Shown here piece after piece: positions 22,196 to 30,965 of a stretch of 64,000 nt of DNA. The translations under genes and the position numbers were made by a program. The notes under the pieces are model-generated. The model was not told the DNA's origin. It saw nothing but the letters and a program-made list of their open reading frames with translations, and made no database searches. Source of the DNA: Hyphomicrobiales bacterium (GTDB lineage Bacteria > Pseudomonadota > Alphaproteobacteria > Rhizobiales > Beijerinckiaceae); the NCBI GenBank assembly GCA_028869185.1, contig JAGWTA010000011.1:1-64000 (forward strand). Reading direction: 5' to 3'. Each line of letters opens with the position of its first letter. Within the stretch, counting starts at the first letter, position 1.

Positions 22196-24553
22196 CTACT
22201 CGCGAACGACATAAGTATAGAGGCGCATTTGCCCGTTGTCGTCGAATTCGCGGTAGAGACCCTGAATTTCAAGCTCGAAACCGGGAAAAAGATTGGCCTG
22301 ACGCTCGAAAACCTTGAGATAGTCGATGGCCGAGCGCGAACGCGCGGTCAGGCGTTCACCCGGAACGACCGTCGCGATGCCCGGCGGATAGACAACGAAA
22401 AGCGTCGTCGCGATACGGCCTTCCAGTTCGTCGAGCGGCACGTAATCGACCGTGTTGCGCGTCAGGTGCGACATGGCTTCGCGCGGCGTCATCACCGGCT
22501 CTGGCAGGCATTCGCGCGTGAACTGCGCTTTCTGCAAGGCGCTGACATTCGACTGCCGGAAAAAATTGTGCATGTCCCGACACAGATCGCGCAGGCGCAC
22601 GCCACGATAGCGGTTCGGCCGCTTGGCGACGAATTCGGGGATCGCGTCTTCGAGCCGCGCATTGTCGTCGTGCAGGCGCTTGAAGGCGACGAGGGCGGAG
22701 ATCAGCGTGCCCGCTTTCGACGATTCCACGCCCGGCGTCAAAAGGAACAGCATCGAATTGAGGTCGTTCTTTTCCGGCACGACACGATTTTCGCGCAGAT
22801 ATTGCGCGACGATGGGCGCAGGAACGCCATGCTCGACATAGGCGCCGGTCTTGCGGTCGAAGCCCGGCGTCAGCAGCGTCAGCTTGTTTGGATCGGTGAT
22901 CGCGTAATTGGCGACGACGTTGTCGAAGCCGTGCCAATGCGCGCCCGGCTCGAACTCCCAGAACTTGTCGGAGCTGGCGAGCGCGTCCGTCGCGATCGTC
23001 TCCCACGGCACTTCGTGAAAGCCGCCCTCGCGCGCTGCATCCACGATCTTGACGCGGTCCGGCACGAAGGGATCGAAGAACCAACGGCGGGCCGGGTCGA
23101 TTTCCTTCTCGTCGAACTCACGGCGAACGGCGCGCAGCTTCTTGCGAATTTCGACGCCGAGACGAACCGTGTCGTCCCACAGAACTTCGCCTGAACGCCC
23201 CTTCATCATCTGTGCGCCGACATCCAGCGAGGCGAACAGGGGATAGAATGGCGAGGTCGAGGCGTGCTGCATAAAGCTTTCGTTGAAGCGGCGATGCTCC
23301 ACCCGCCGGGGCTGCCCCTTGATGTGGCGATCCTTCACGTGGATCTGCGAGGCCTGCGAGAAACTGGCGAGTTGCTTGTGCGTCGATTGCGTCGCGATGA
23401 TGCCCGGCGAGTCCGGGCCCAGATTGCGCAAGCCCATCGCAAACTTGTTGGCGTAGATCGGATGGAACTTCATGAAACCCGCCCAGGCCTCGTCGAACAG
23501 AATATATTCGCAAAGATGGCCGATGGTTTCGAGAATGCGCTGCGCATTGTAGATCGTGCCGTCGTAGGTGCATTGTTCGATGACGGCGACGCGGAAGGGC
23601 CGCGGCTTGTCGGCGAGCGATTTGTCCTTGACCAGCGGGTTGGCGCGGATGGCGTCGCGGATCGCCTTTTCGTCGAAGGCCTGCGGCACGATCGGACCGA
23701 TCAGCCCATAGGAATTGCGGTCCGTCGGCAGGTAGATCGCGACGCCGCCGGCCAGCAACAGCGCGCCGTGATGGGCGGCCTTGTGATTGTTGCGGTCGAA
23801 GAGAACGAGATCGCCTTCGGCCACGAGCGCGCCGAGCGAAATCTTGTTCGAGGCGGACGTGCCGTTCAGCACGAAATAGGTTTTTTCCGCGCCAAAGATT
23901 TCCGCCGCCGCCTTCTGCGCTTTCAGCGCGGGGCCTTCGTGCACGAGCAGATCGCCGAGTTCGAGTACGGAATTGTCGAGATCGTCTCGGAAAACCGCTT
24001 CCCCCAGATGTTCCATGAAGATGCGCCCGATGGGGCTGCGGCTGTAGAAAATGCCGCCGTTGTGGCCCGGGCATGTCCAGAGCTGGTTGCCTTCCTGGGC
24101 ATAATCGACAAGGGCGCCGAAAAACGGCGTCTTCAACGTTTCAGCATATTGCTTCAGGCGCGAAACGAGATTCTTGGCGATGAATTCGGGCGTTTCCTCC
24201 GCGAGGAAAATATAGCCGTCGATGAAATCCAGAACTTCGACGGGAATATCCTCGAAGCGGCGGCGGCGCACGAGCAGCACGATCGGCATTTCAAGGCCGC
24301 GGCGACGCATGAGATTGATGAGCGAGGCGGCCTTGCCGTCGAGGCCCTTCTTGCCCCAGTCGACGACCATGCAACCGATGGCCGCGTCGGTCTGGACGAC
24401 GATCTCGGCGTCTTCCGTCTTGCGCGCGCGCACCACCTCGAAGCCCAGCCGCTCGATGGCGGCGATGATCTGGTTGACGCGCAAGCCCTCGAGATCATCG
24501 GGATCGAAGGGGGGAGCGGCGAAAAGGAAGGTGAAGCGCTGAAAGAATTCCAT
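22196..24553 (-). CDS. Ornithine/lysine/arginine decarboxylase (PLP, group III)
   Basis: A 785-residue protein with the three-part layout of bacterial biodegradative amino acid decarboxylases: an N-terminal wing domain (1 to about 130), the PLP-binding large domain with the lysine site ATQSTHKQLASFSQASQI near 385 and VLNGTSASNKISLGAL, and a C-terminal domain ending GLYREFDDNGQMRLYTYVVR. It makes a di- or polyamine precursor with release of CO2; which of the three substrates is used cannot be told. The ATG at 24553 is the family's natural start (MEFFQRFTFLF). It is the first gene of a unit with GNAT and perhaps RNase T2 genes. Confidence 0.88.
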   Translation of the reverse strand: MEFFQRFTFLFAAPPFDPDDLEGLRVNQIIAAIERLGFEVVRARKTEDAEIVVQTDAAIGCMVVDWGKKGLDGKAASLINLMRRRGLEMPIVLLVRRRRFEDIPVEVLDFIDGYIFLAEETPEFIAKNLVSRLKQYAETLKTPFFGALVDYAQEGNQLWTCPGHNGGIFYSRSPIGRIFMEHLGEAVFRDDLDNSVLELGDLLVHEGPALKAQKAAAEIFGAEKTYFVLNGTSASNKISLGALVAEGDLVLFDRNNHKAAHHGALLLAGGVAIYLPTDRNSYGLIGPIVPQAFDEKAIRDAIRANPLVKDKSLADKPRPFRVAVIEQCTYDGTIYNAQRILETIGHLCEYILFDEAWAGFMKFHPIYANKFAMGLRNLGPDSPGIIATQSTHKQLASFSQASQIHVKDRHIKGQPRRVEHRRFNESFMQHASTSPFYPLFASLDVGAQMMKGRSGEVLWDDTVRLGVEIRKKLRAVRREFDEKEIDPARRWFFDPFVPDRVKIVDAAREGGFHEVPWETIATDALASSDKFWEFEPGAHWHGFDNVVANYAITDPNKLTLLTPGFDRKTGAYVEHGVPAPIVAQYLRENRVVPEKNDLNSMLFLLTPGVESSKAGTLISALVAFKRLHDDNARLEDAIPEFVAKRPNRYRGVRLRDLCRDMHNFFRQSNVSALQKAQFTRECLPEPVMTPREAMSHLTRNTVDYVPLDELEGRIATTLFVVYPPGIATVVPGERLTARSRSAIDYLKVFERQANLFPGFELEIQGLYREFDDNGQMRLYTYVVRE

Positions 24554-24673
24554 CGTGCGTCGGGCGTCCCTTGCGAAAACAGCAACCGAAATAGGGCGCA
24601 GCCGATGACGAGAGCATGTCGGCGGCGCGCCCTTATACGCGGTTCGCACGGGCGTGAATACAGCGCTCTGCGC

Positions 24674-25702
24674 CTAAACCGTTTCGGCGCGCAAAATGGC
24701 GATGGCGGCGGCCGGCGCGTTGTCGGCGGCGGCGGCCGCCGCTTGCGGCAGAGCCGGCGCGAGCGTGGCGAAGTCGACGCAAGGGCGGTCAAGCGCGGCG
24801 GCGACGCGCGCCAGCACGGAACGGCCGACGCCAGCGGCCACCAGCGGGCCTGCCCGTTCCTGAGCAGCCGCCGAAAACACCAACCGCGCCGCGTCCTCGA
24901 TCGCGCGGCGCTGTGCGGCGGCCAGAAAGGCCGCCAGCTCCGCCAGCGCGCCCGGCGCGCAATCCCGCGCCTCCGCGCCGACCAGCCGGGCGAGACGCGC
25001 CTGCGAGGCGGCGAGGCTTTTGTCGCGCCCGTCCCATGTGGGATGCGCATCGGCGCCTTCGGGCAGCTGGCCGAGAATGCGATGGACATCGGCCATATTG
25101 GCGAAAAGATCGGCCATCAGGCCGGTCCAGCGGCCGCCGAAAGGCGCCAGCGCGACGCCGGCGAACGGAAGGGAGCGGACCATGCCGGTATAGACAAGTT
25201 CGCCGCAGGCCAGGCGCCCGGCATCCGTCTCGCCGCGCGGACGCGGCGTTCCCAGCGCGAAGGGGATCAGGTCGGTCGTCGTCGAGCCCATGTCGGCAAA
25301 CAGACCGTGCGTCTGCATGCGCGCGGCAAGCGCGGCCGGCGCAAGCCAATTGGCGGAGGCCACGCGCATCCAGCGGGCGGGAGCCGCCTCGGGCGCCACG
25401 AAGCCGTCGAGCGAATAGATCGTCAGCGGCGCCGGGGACAGGCGCGCCGCCGCGACAGCCGCCAGTTGTGCGACGCCTTCGGCGCGCGTCGCAAAAGCGT
25501 CGCATAATTCGCCGGTCATGGCTGCGGCATGGGCGTCGGCCTGACCCAGAAAACCCAGCGCTTCCGCAAAGGCGCTATCGAGGCGCAGCAGGCCCTCCCA
25601 CAGCGGACAAGCGATCTGGACCGCTGCGACGATCACGCCATCTTCGACGCGCGCGGCTTTCAGATGTGCGCCGCCAATATCCCAGCCTATGATGGAAGCC
25701 AT
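24674..25702 (-). CDS. H4MPT/methylofuran pathway protein, MfnF-like
   Basis: A 342-residue protein of the hydantoinase/oxoprolinase-like family seen in H4MPT gene clusters (TIGR03123 type). The nucleotide-binding style start SIIGWDIGGAHLKAARVEDG and the block GLFADMGSTTTDLIPFALG near 130 are diagnostic. The archaeal relative MfnF joins the furan and tyramine parts of methanofuran, so a role in methylofuran synthesis for the Fhc complex is likely. The start at 25702 is 27 bases from the divergent HisA-like gene, so the two share a very short control region. Confidence 0.75.
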   Translation of the reverse strand: MASIIGWDIGGAHLKAARVEDGVIVAAVQIACPLWEGLLRLDSAFAEALGFLGQADAHAAAMTGELCDAFATRAEGVAQLAAVAAARLSPAPLTIYSLDGFVAPEAAPARWMRVASANWLAPAALAARMQTHGLFADMGSTTTDLIPFALGTPRPRGETDAGRLACGELVYTGMVRSLPFAGVALAPFGGRWTGLMADLFANMADVHRILGQLPEGADAHPTWDGRDKSLAASQARLARLVGAEARDCAPGALAELAAFLAAAQRRAIEDAARLVFSAAAQERAGPLVAAGVGRSVLARVAAALDRPCVDFATLAPALPQAAAAAADNAPAAAIAILRAETV

Positions 25703-25729
25703 GCGTGTGTCCGATTCTTGCGGCGCAGA

Positions 25730-26431
25730 ATGCATGAGGCGGGCGTGGAAGTCATTCCGGTGATCGATCTGATGGGCGGCTGCGTCGTGCGCGCGCGGGC
25801 GGGCGAGCGCGCCTCCTATCGCGCGATCGAAACGCCGCTTGCGGCGGGCGCGGCGCCGCGCGACATCGTGAAGGGACTGCTGACGCTGCACGATTTTCGC
25901 ACGCTGTATGTCGCCGATCTCGACGCCATCGAGCGGCGCGGCGATCATCGGCGCGTCATCTGCGGCCTGCGCGATGCGTTTTCTTCTCTCACGATCTGGG
26001 TGGACGACGGCGCCGGCGACGCGGCCGCCATCGCGCGCTGGCGCGGCCAAGCGCGCATCGTTCCGGTTCTGGGCAGCGAAAGTCTGCCGGCGCCCGATGT
26101 GGTGCGCACTGCGGGCGAAACGGCGATCCTGTCGCTCGATTTTCGCGGCGACGATTTTCTCGGCGCTCCGGCGCTGCTCGACGCAGCGTTCTGGCCGCAG
26201 CGCGTCATCGTCATGACGCTCGCCCGGGTCGGCTCGCACGCGGGGCCCGATCTTGCGCGACTGACCGCGATCAGGGCGCAGGCGCGCGGGCGCAGCGTCT
26301 ATGCGGCCGGCGGCGTGCGCGATGCGCGCGATCTCGAAACGCTGAAACAAGCGGGCGTCGCGGGCGCCCTGGTTTCGAGCGCGTTGCACAGCGGCTCGCT
26401 CGACGCCGCCGCCCTCGCGCGCCTTTCCTGA
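25730..26431 (+). CDS. HisA-like (beta/alpha)8 protein of the H4MPT cluster
   Basis: A 233-residue protein related to HisA/HisF: EVIPVIDLMGGCVVRARAGE at the start, TLYVADLDAIERRGDH, and SVYAAGGVRDARDLETLKQAG with ALVSSALHSG at the phosphate-binding end. It is shorter and more divergent than true HisA and belongs to the HisA-related group found near C1 genes in methylotrophs and archaea. No histidine genes are near. It is probably a cofactor biosynthesis enzyme, reaction unknown. The ATG at 25730 fits the family start; the ribosome binding site is weak. Confidence 0.75.
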   Translation: MHEAGVEVIPVIDLMGGCVVRARAGERASYRAIETPLAAGAAPRDIVKGLLTLHDFRTLYVADLDAIERRGDHRRVICGLRDAFSSLTIWVDDGAGDAAAIARWRGQARIVPVLGSESLPAPDVVRTAGETAILSLDFRGDDFLGAPALLDAAFWPQRVIVMTLARVGSHAGPDLARLTAIRAQARGRSVYAAGGVRDARDLETLKQAGVAGALVSSALHSGSLDAAALARLS

Positions 26432-26449
26432 GCGGCGCTGGCGCAAAAA

Positions 26450-26473
26450 AAAGGGGGCCGAACGGCCCCCTTT
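26450..26473 (-). terminator. Strong terminator of fae (bidirectional form)
   Basis: An 11-bp stem (AAAGGGGGCCG with CGGCCCCCTTT, arms at 26450-26460 and 26463-26473) is followed on the minus strand by eight T residues, 24 bases after the fae stop codon. On the + strand it also closes the HisA-like gene 18 bases after its stop, with a shorter T-tract. It separates the two convergent units. Confidence 0.9.
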
Positions 26474-26497
26474 CGGATTTGTCCCGCCCTGCGCCGA

Positions 26498-27007
26498 TTA
26501 CGACGGCGAGAAGGGGTGCTTGGCGGTGTTGCGCTGGGCGACGACATCAGCGGCGCGCGGCTCGCCCTTGACGGCGCGGGCGATTGCTTCCTTCGTGGCG
26601 CGATAGTTGAAATCGTGGATTTTCTTGTCGTCGTTGGCTTCCCAATGGATGAACACGCCGACGCAAATGAAAAGGTCGTCCGCTTCGGCGGCCGGGATCA
26701 CGCCTTCGGCGACCGAATCGGCGACGGCCATCGCGACGGCGTGCTGCGCCGGTCCGAACATCTGCACAGCCTGCTTGGCGTCCTTGATCGTGACCTTGTT
26801 GAACATCACGGTCGCCGGCTTGCACAGCAGGTTCGGCGCGACGACGGCGAGCAGCGAGGTGAAGCCGTCCTTGTTGTTGGTGAGGCTGTTGGCGAAAGCG
26901 ATTTCCGCCGCAGAGCCGCGCGGTCCGAGGATCAGGTCGATGTGAGCGACTTCGTTGCCGTCGCCGACGAGCGATTCGCCGACGCAGAGTTTGTTGATCG
27001 TGGCCAT
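26498..27007 (-). CDS. fae: Formaldehyde-activating enzyme
   Basis: A 169-residue protein, the usual Fae length, with [20 protein letters not shown] at 4-23 (His22 in the active-site position), [19 protein letters not shown] and [20 protein letters not shown]. It condenses formaldehyde with H4MPT to methylene-H4MPT, the entry to formaldehyde oxidation, in the cytoplasm. GGGAG supports the ATG at 27007; a longer reading to 27040 lacks support. It is the last gene of the leftward C1 cluster, with its own 144-base leader and a strong terminator, so it can be expressed on its own at high level, as known for Fae. Confidence 0.96.
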   Translation of the reverse strand: MATINKLCVGESLVGDGNEVAHIDLILGPRGSAAEIAFANSLTNNKDGFTSLLAVVAPNLLCKPATVMFNKVTIKDAKQAVQMFGPAQHAVAMAVADSVAEGVIPAAEADDLFICVGVFIHWEANDDKKIHDFNYRATKEAIARAVKGEPRAADVVAQRNTAKHPFSPS

Positions 27008-27044
27008 TGATTTTCTCCCTGGAGAACTTTTTGCAGACAAACGA

Positions 27045-27068
27045 CGCCGTCGAAGGCCTTCGGCGGCG
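27045..27068 (-). promoter_or_regulatory. Palindrome in the fae leader
   Basis: The core CGAAGGCCTTCG (27051-27062) is a perfect palindrome, and five further base pairs extend it on each side after one mismatch. It sits 28 bases upstream of the fae ribosome binding site, so it may be an operator or a stabilising 5' hairpin of the fae mRNA. Confidence 0.5.
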
Positions 27069-27151
27069 ACGCTAGAAACTATCTTTGTTTGCAGCGCCCG
27101 GTGAACCGGGCCGGTTGGCCAGATAGGGCGAGAAACCCCCGCGCTCCAAAG

Positions 27152-28009
27152 TCAATCATCATTGCCGCGCGCCTGCAAGAGCGCCATAAGGCGGCTTGCG
27201 AAAAGAATGGCGACCGTCGCATCGGCCGACGTGCCGGGGTTGAGGCCCCGCGCTTTCAACGCCTCATCCCACAACAGCAGTGGCTCAAACGCCTCGGCGC
27301 GATTGGCGCTCGCCATGAAACCCGCGCGCAAGGCTGCAGCCTGACGCTGGACGGAAAGCGCGACGTCGCGCCCGAATTTTCGCTGGATGTGACTGTCGGA
27401 AATTTCGCTCAGAAACGCCAGATAGACGGCCAGCGTCGTCATCTCTTCGTCACGCCAGCGCACAGCCGCGTCCGCAAGCGCAGGCAATCCGATGGCGAAA
27501 AGATCCGTGAAGCCCCTGTCATATTGCGCTGCAATAAAATCACGGTCGGCCGCTGCATGCATCGCTTCGCGCAATGTCACGGCGGCGCGCTCGCGCACAT
27601 CGTGCCGCGGCGCCTCGCCCAGGCCGCCGGGGGCTGCGCGGCGGATCGCGGCAAAGACATTCTCGGCGTCCTCGATCGTGGTTGCCTCGAGAAGGCGCGC
27701 CGTCGCAGCGCGCAGATCGCCGCCCTGCTCTGCTGCGGCCGCGAGCGGGGCACACAAAAGACAAATGCCGAGATTTGTGTTTTTCGCCACAGCGCGCCAG
27801 GTCGCCTCGACCGCAGCGCGCACGCGGGCGCCGATGGGCTGACCGGCCGCAGCAAGGCCGGGCGCAGCGGCGCGCGCGCTTGCGCGAAAATCCTCGACGC
27901 TCATGGCGTGGCCGCCGGCGTAAACATGCACGTTGCCCGGCTTGGGCGCGGCGATCTCGCGCTCACAAGCGGCGATAAACGCCTGCGCGACGGAAAAAGT
28001 CCCGATCAC
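27152..28009 (-). CDS. CitG/triphosphoribosyl-dephospho-CoA synthase-like protein
   Basis: A 285-residue protein with CitG/MdcB family features: AACEREIAAPKPGNVHVYAG at 14-33, NTNLGICLLCAPLAAAAEQG near 90, and DADATVAILFASRLM-like end segments. In the family the reaction joins ribose triphosphate to dephospho-CoA, but here the gene sits inside a dH4MPT cluster (as orf5 of Methylobacterium) and is expected to act in cofactor synthesis. The start is GTG at 28009, overlapping the ATP-grasp stop as GTGA. No citrate lyase or malonate decarboxylase genes are near. Confidence 0.75.
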   Translation of the reverse strand: MIGTFSVAQAFIAACEREIAAPKPGNVHVYAGGHAMSVEDFRASARAAAPGLAAAGQPIGARVRAAVEATWRAVAKNTNLGICLLCAPLAAAAEQGGDLRAATARLLEATTIEDAENVFAAIRRAAPGGLGEAPRHDVRERAAVTLREAMHAAADRDFIAAQYDRGFTDLFAIGLPALADAAVRWRDEEMTTLAVYLAFLSEISDSHIQRKFGRDVALSVQRQAAALRAGFMASANRAEAFEPLLLWDEALKARGLNPGTSADATVAILFASRLMALLQARGNDD

Positions 28010-28899
28010 GCCGCGCTCCGCGCCTGTGCAAGCGCGGCGAGGGCATCGTCGGCGATCAGGCCCGACAGATTGACGGCGGTGACGCTTTGCAGGCCGCGCC
28101 AGCCCGGCATCGAGTTGACTTCGAGAATTTGCGGCGCCCCCGTTTCGTCGAGAATCATATCGACGCCCGCGAAATCGGCGTCCACGCATGCCGCAGCGCG
28201 CAGGGCGAGCGCGACCAATGCCGGCTCCGGCGCGAACGCTTCCGGCGCGCCGCCGAGTTTCACATTGGTGATCCAGTTTTGCGATCGCCGCAGCATGGCG
28301 CCGAGCAAGCGGCCGCGCGACACGAACAGACGCATGTCGACGAAGGGCCCTGAAACAGGGCCAACAAAACGCTGCAGATAGAACACGCCGTTGATCTCGC
28401 TTTCCTCGGGCAGATCGTCCGTTGAGCGCAGCAGCTTGAGGCCGCGCCCCTGTGCGCCAAACAGCGGCTTCAGCACGAGCGTTCCCCCTTCGCGCGCGAA
28501 AATCGCGCGCGCGGCCTCGCGCGTCTGCACCGCGAACGTCGCGGGCGTCGGCAACCCTGCATGCGCAAGCAGGAAACTCGTCGCCGCCTTGTCGACGCAT
28601 CGTTCGATCGCGCGCGCATGGTTGAGAACCGGCACGCCACAACTTTGCAGGGCATGCAGCAAACCGAGCCGCAAGGTCACGCTTTCAAACGCGCCGGCGC
28701 CGACGGCGCGCACAACGGCAAGATCGGGCAACGCCTCCTCGAAGCCGGGTATTGCGAGCCCGCCCGGCCGGGACGAGTCGAACCCGCAATCGGCAAGCCG
28801 GACGCGCCGGCACAAGACGCCGCGCGCTGCGAAAGCCGATTCCAGCTCGCGCACGTGGAATTCGACATGATCGGCGAACAGGGCGACGCGCGGCTGCAT
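28006..28899 (-). CDS. RimK-like ATP-grasp ligase of the H4MPT cluster
   Basis: A 297-residue ATP-grasp protein of the RimK/COG0189 type: VLNHARAIERCVDKAATSFL at about 90-109, TLVLKPLFGAQGRGLKLL with the flexible Lys loop near 141, DFAGVDMILDE and QILEVNSMPGW for metal binding. Such ligases join amino acids such as glutamate to an acid. It resembles orf7 of methylotroph H4MPT clusters and the archaeal MptN type, so modification of the pterin cofactor is likely, by inference. It lies 2 bases downstream of mch and overlaps the CitG-like gene. Confidence 0.8.
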   Translation of the reverse strand: MQPRVALFADHVEFHVRELESAFAARGVLCRRVRLADCGFDSSRPGGLAIPGFEEALPDLAVVRAVGAGAFESVTLRLGLLHALQSCGVPVLNHARAIERCVDKAATSFLLAHAGLPTPATFAVQTREAARAIFAREGGTLVLKPLFGAQGRGLKLLRSTDDLPEESEINGVFYLQRFVGPVSGPFVDMRLFVSRGRLLGAMLRRSQNWITNVKLGGAPEAFAPEPALVALALRAAACVDADFAGVDMILDETGAPQILEVNSMPGWRGLQSVTAVNLSGLIADDALAALAQARSAA

Positions 28900-28901
28900 G
28901 T

Positions 28902-29855
28902 TCAGGCGAAAGACTTGTTCAACAGCGCCGCGTCGAGCGCCCCGGCGCGGAATGTTTCGCCTGTCTCCAGCGCCGTCACGAGCGCCAGCGCAGGCGAAAA
29001 CAACATCGGATCGATCTTGTAGAAATCGCCGTCGAAGGATTTGAAAATCTCCGCGAAGGGTTTGCCGAAATCCTTCGAGGCGCTGGAGGGCAGCTTTTCG
29101 GCCAGCGCTCGCGCTTCGGCCGCCGGGCCCGTGACAAAGAGATGCGCCCGGCCGCCGTAGATGATCGCGTCGTTGGTTCGCCCCATCGCCTGAATGAAAT
29201 CAGGATGCGGCGGCGCCAGCGGCGCGCTCGCGATGCCGTCGACAATATGGGCGAGCGGGAAATGCAATTCATGCGCCTTGTGCAACGCGACTTCGAGAAC
29301 GCGCGCGACGACCTGCGTCGAGCCTGCGAGGCTTTGCGTCGGCGCATAGATGAACGTCAGATTTTGCGGCTTGACCTGACAATCGCGCGCGACCTGGTCG
29401 ACAATTTCGGCAGGCGGCGGGCTAGCGCTTTCGAGCACCAGCGTCGCCGCATCGGCGTGATCGCGATAGCCGATATCGGCGTAGATCTCCTCCTTTGCAT
29501 AAAGCGCGCGGCCAGGACCAGAGCCGAGCGCGAAAAAATCGCCATGCGCGAGGCTCCAGCCCGCATATTGCGAGCCGAGGCAGGCGATGACGGGATCATG
29601 CGAACGCACGAATAGCGAAAATGGCCATTGGCCGTCGCTCTCGCCCGGCGCGAGCGAGACCGAGCCCAGACCGCCGAGGCATATTTCGGCGATGCGCAAG
29701 CCGGCTTCAACGCCGCCGCGCGCCGCTTGCCCGGCGTCAATGAGCAATTCGCCGCGCGTTCCCCGCGCAACCGCAAGACGCAGCGCCGCCGCATCGGCGA
29801 CAAGCGCCTCCACCAAACGCGCCGCGCGCGCGTTGACGCTGACAGGATCGCTCAT
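28902..29855 (-). CDS. mch: Methenyl-H4MPT cyclohydrolase
   Basis: A 317-residue protein of typical Mch length, with [20 protein letters not shown] near 64-83, [20 protein letters not shown] and the phosphate/pterin-site segment [20 protein letters not shown], then [20 protein letters not shown]. It hydrolyses methenyl-H4MPT to 5-formyl-H4MPT between MtdB and the Fhc complex. Its start overlaps the upstream ATP-grasp gene stop as ATGA, and the RimK-like gene follows. All expected family blocks are present. Confidence 0.95.
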   Translation of the reverse strand: MSDPVSVNARAARLVEALVADAAALRLAVARGTRGELLIDAGQAARGGVEAGLRIAEICLGGLGSVSLAPGESDGQWPFSLFVRSHDPVIACLGSQYAGWSLAHGDFFALGSGPGRALYAKEEIYADIGYRDHADAATLVLESASPPPAEIVDQVARDCQVKPQNLTFIYAPTQSLAGSTQVVARVLEVALHKAHELHFPLAHIVDGIASAPLAPPHPDFIQAMGRTNDAIIYGGRAHLFVTGPAAEARALAEKLPSSASKDFGKPFAEIFKSFDGDFYKIDPMLFSPALALVTALETGETFRAGALDAALLNKSFA

Positions 29856-30964
29856 AACGCCACCGCCTCCCCCTTCATCAGCGCTTCATCCAGCGCGCGC
29901 AAACGTTCCTGCAAGACGAGAATCGCCGCATCTGCGCTTGCCGCATCCGCGCGCACGGTGCAGACAGGCTGCCCCGCCCCTATCACGCCCGCTTGCGGCA
30001 CGTCCGAAAAGCCGTCTTTCTCGCTTAAGTCGGGCGCTGCGGTCGCGCAAGGCGCATAATAAACGGCAGCGGCCTCGGCGCCGCAAAAGGACAAGGGGTT
30101 TGGCGGCGCGCGCCCTGCGCAGGCCGCCACATGCGCGGCGAACAGCGCGCCGTCCGTCTGCGTGAAAACGTCGAGACTTGCGCCAGGCCGCGGATTGATT
30201 TCAATCAGATGAAACGACGTCTCGGTCACGCGATAGTCGAACGACACGAGGCCGCGCAGGTCGCAGGCCCTCGTCGCAGCATGCGCAAAGGCGCGCGCGG
30301 CGTCGGCGAAGGATTGTTGCGGCGCATAAGGCCGCAATGCGCCGCCGTAGCGCAGGGGCGCGCCGGGCGCCGGGGCGGCCCATTGGCTTGTAAAACCGAC
30401 CACATGCGCGCTCTGACCATCGCATAAAGCGAGCAGGCTCGCCGCCTCGCCGGGAGCGCGCGCCTGCGCATATTCATCGTCGCCATGCGTGACGGGCGCC
30501 GCGCTGGCGAGGCGAATATGTGCGCCGCCGGAAGCGCCGCGACGCTTGACCAGCCAGTCGCTGCGCAGCGGCGCTTGCGCAACGGCCGGGTGTGGCATGC
30601 CGACCTGCGCGCAAAATTGCGCGAGCCAGAAGGGATCCTTGACGCGCGCGACGGCTGCGCGGCCACATCCCAGAACGCGCCATTCGACGGCCAGTTCATC
30701 GAGCAGGTCCGGACAATGTTCGAAACCAGCGCCATAAACGAGGCCGATGGGCGCGCTGTCGCGGGCAAGGCCGCGCAAGGCGTCTATGAGAGATTGCTGG
30801 TCGAACCCCTGCCCGCGCGGCGCAACGCGCGATGCCGCGCGCGCCAGGCGCTGCGTATCCCGGTCGCAATAAAGATCGGCGACGAGCGGCTCGTAGCCGG
30901 AAGCGCGCGCATGCTGGGCGAGCGCGCGGCCCGACAGCGCGGCGATGAGCACCGCGCCTTTCAT
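29852..30964 (-). CDS. ATP-grasp protein (COG2232 type) of the H4MPT cluster
   Basis: A 370-residue ATP-grasp protein. The N-terminus is Rossmann-like ([20 protein letters not shown]), the ATP-binding part has [19 protein letters not shown] near 140, and the metal site is in [20 protein letters not shown]. It belongs to the group found with methylotroph H4MPT genes and is related to archaeal carboligases; a role in methylofuran (MfnD-like tyramine-glutamate ligase) or dH4MPT synthesis is probable but unproved. It lies between mtdB and mch: one base after the mtdB stop and overlapping the mch start. Confidence 0.75.
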   Translation of the reverse strand: MKGAVLIAALSGRALAQHARASGYEPLVADLYCDRDTQRLARAASRVAPRGQGFDQQSLIDALRGLARDSAPIGLVYGAGFEHCPDLLDELAVEWRVLGCGRAAVARVKDPFWLAQFCAQVGMPHPAVAQAPLRSDWLVKRRGASGGAHIRLASAAPVTHGDDEYAQARAPGEAASLLALCDGQSAHVVGFTSQWAAPAPGAPLRYGGALRPYAPQQSFADAARAFAHAATRACDLRGLVSFDYRVTETSFHLIEINPRPGASLDVFTQTDGALFAAHVAACAGRAPPNPLSFCGAEAAAVYYAPCATAAPDLSEKDGFSDVPQAGVIGAGQPVCTVRADAASADAAILVLQERLRALDEALMKGEAVAL

Positions 30965-30965
30965 C

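Noticed and set aside
23264-25507. 747-residue + strand frame
   Set aside because: It is the antisense shadow of the decarboxylase and MfnF-like genes, caused by high GC; both real genes have family motifs on the other strand.
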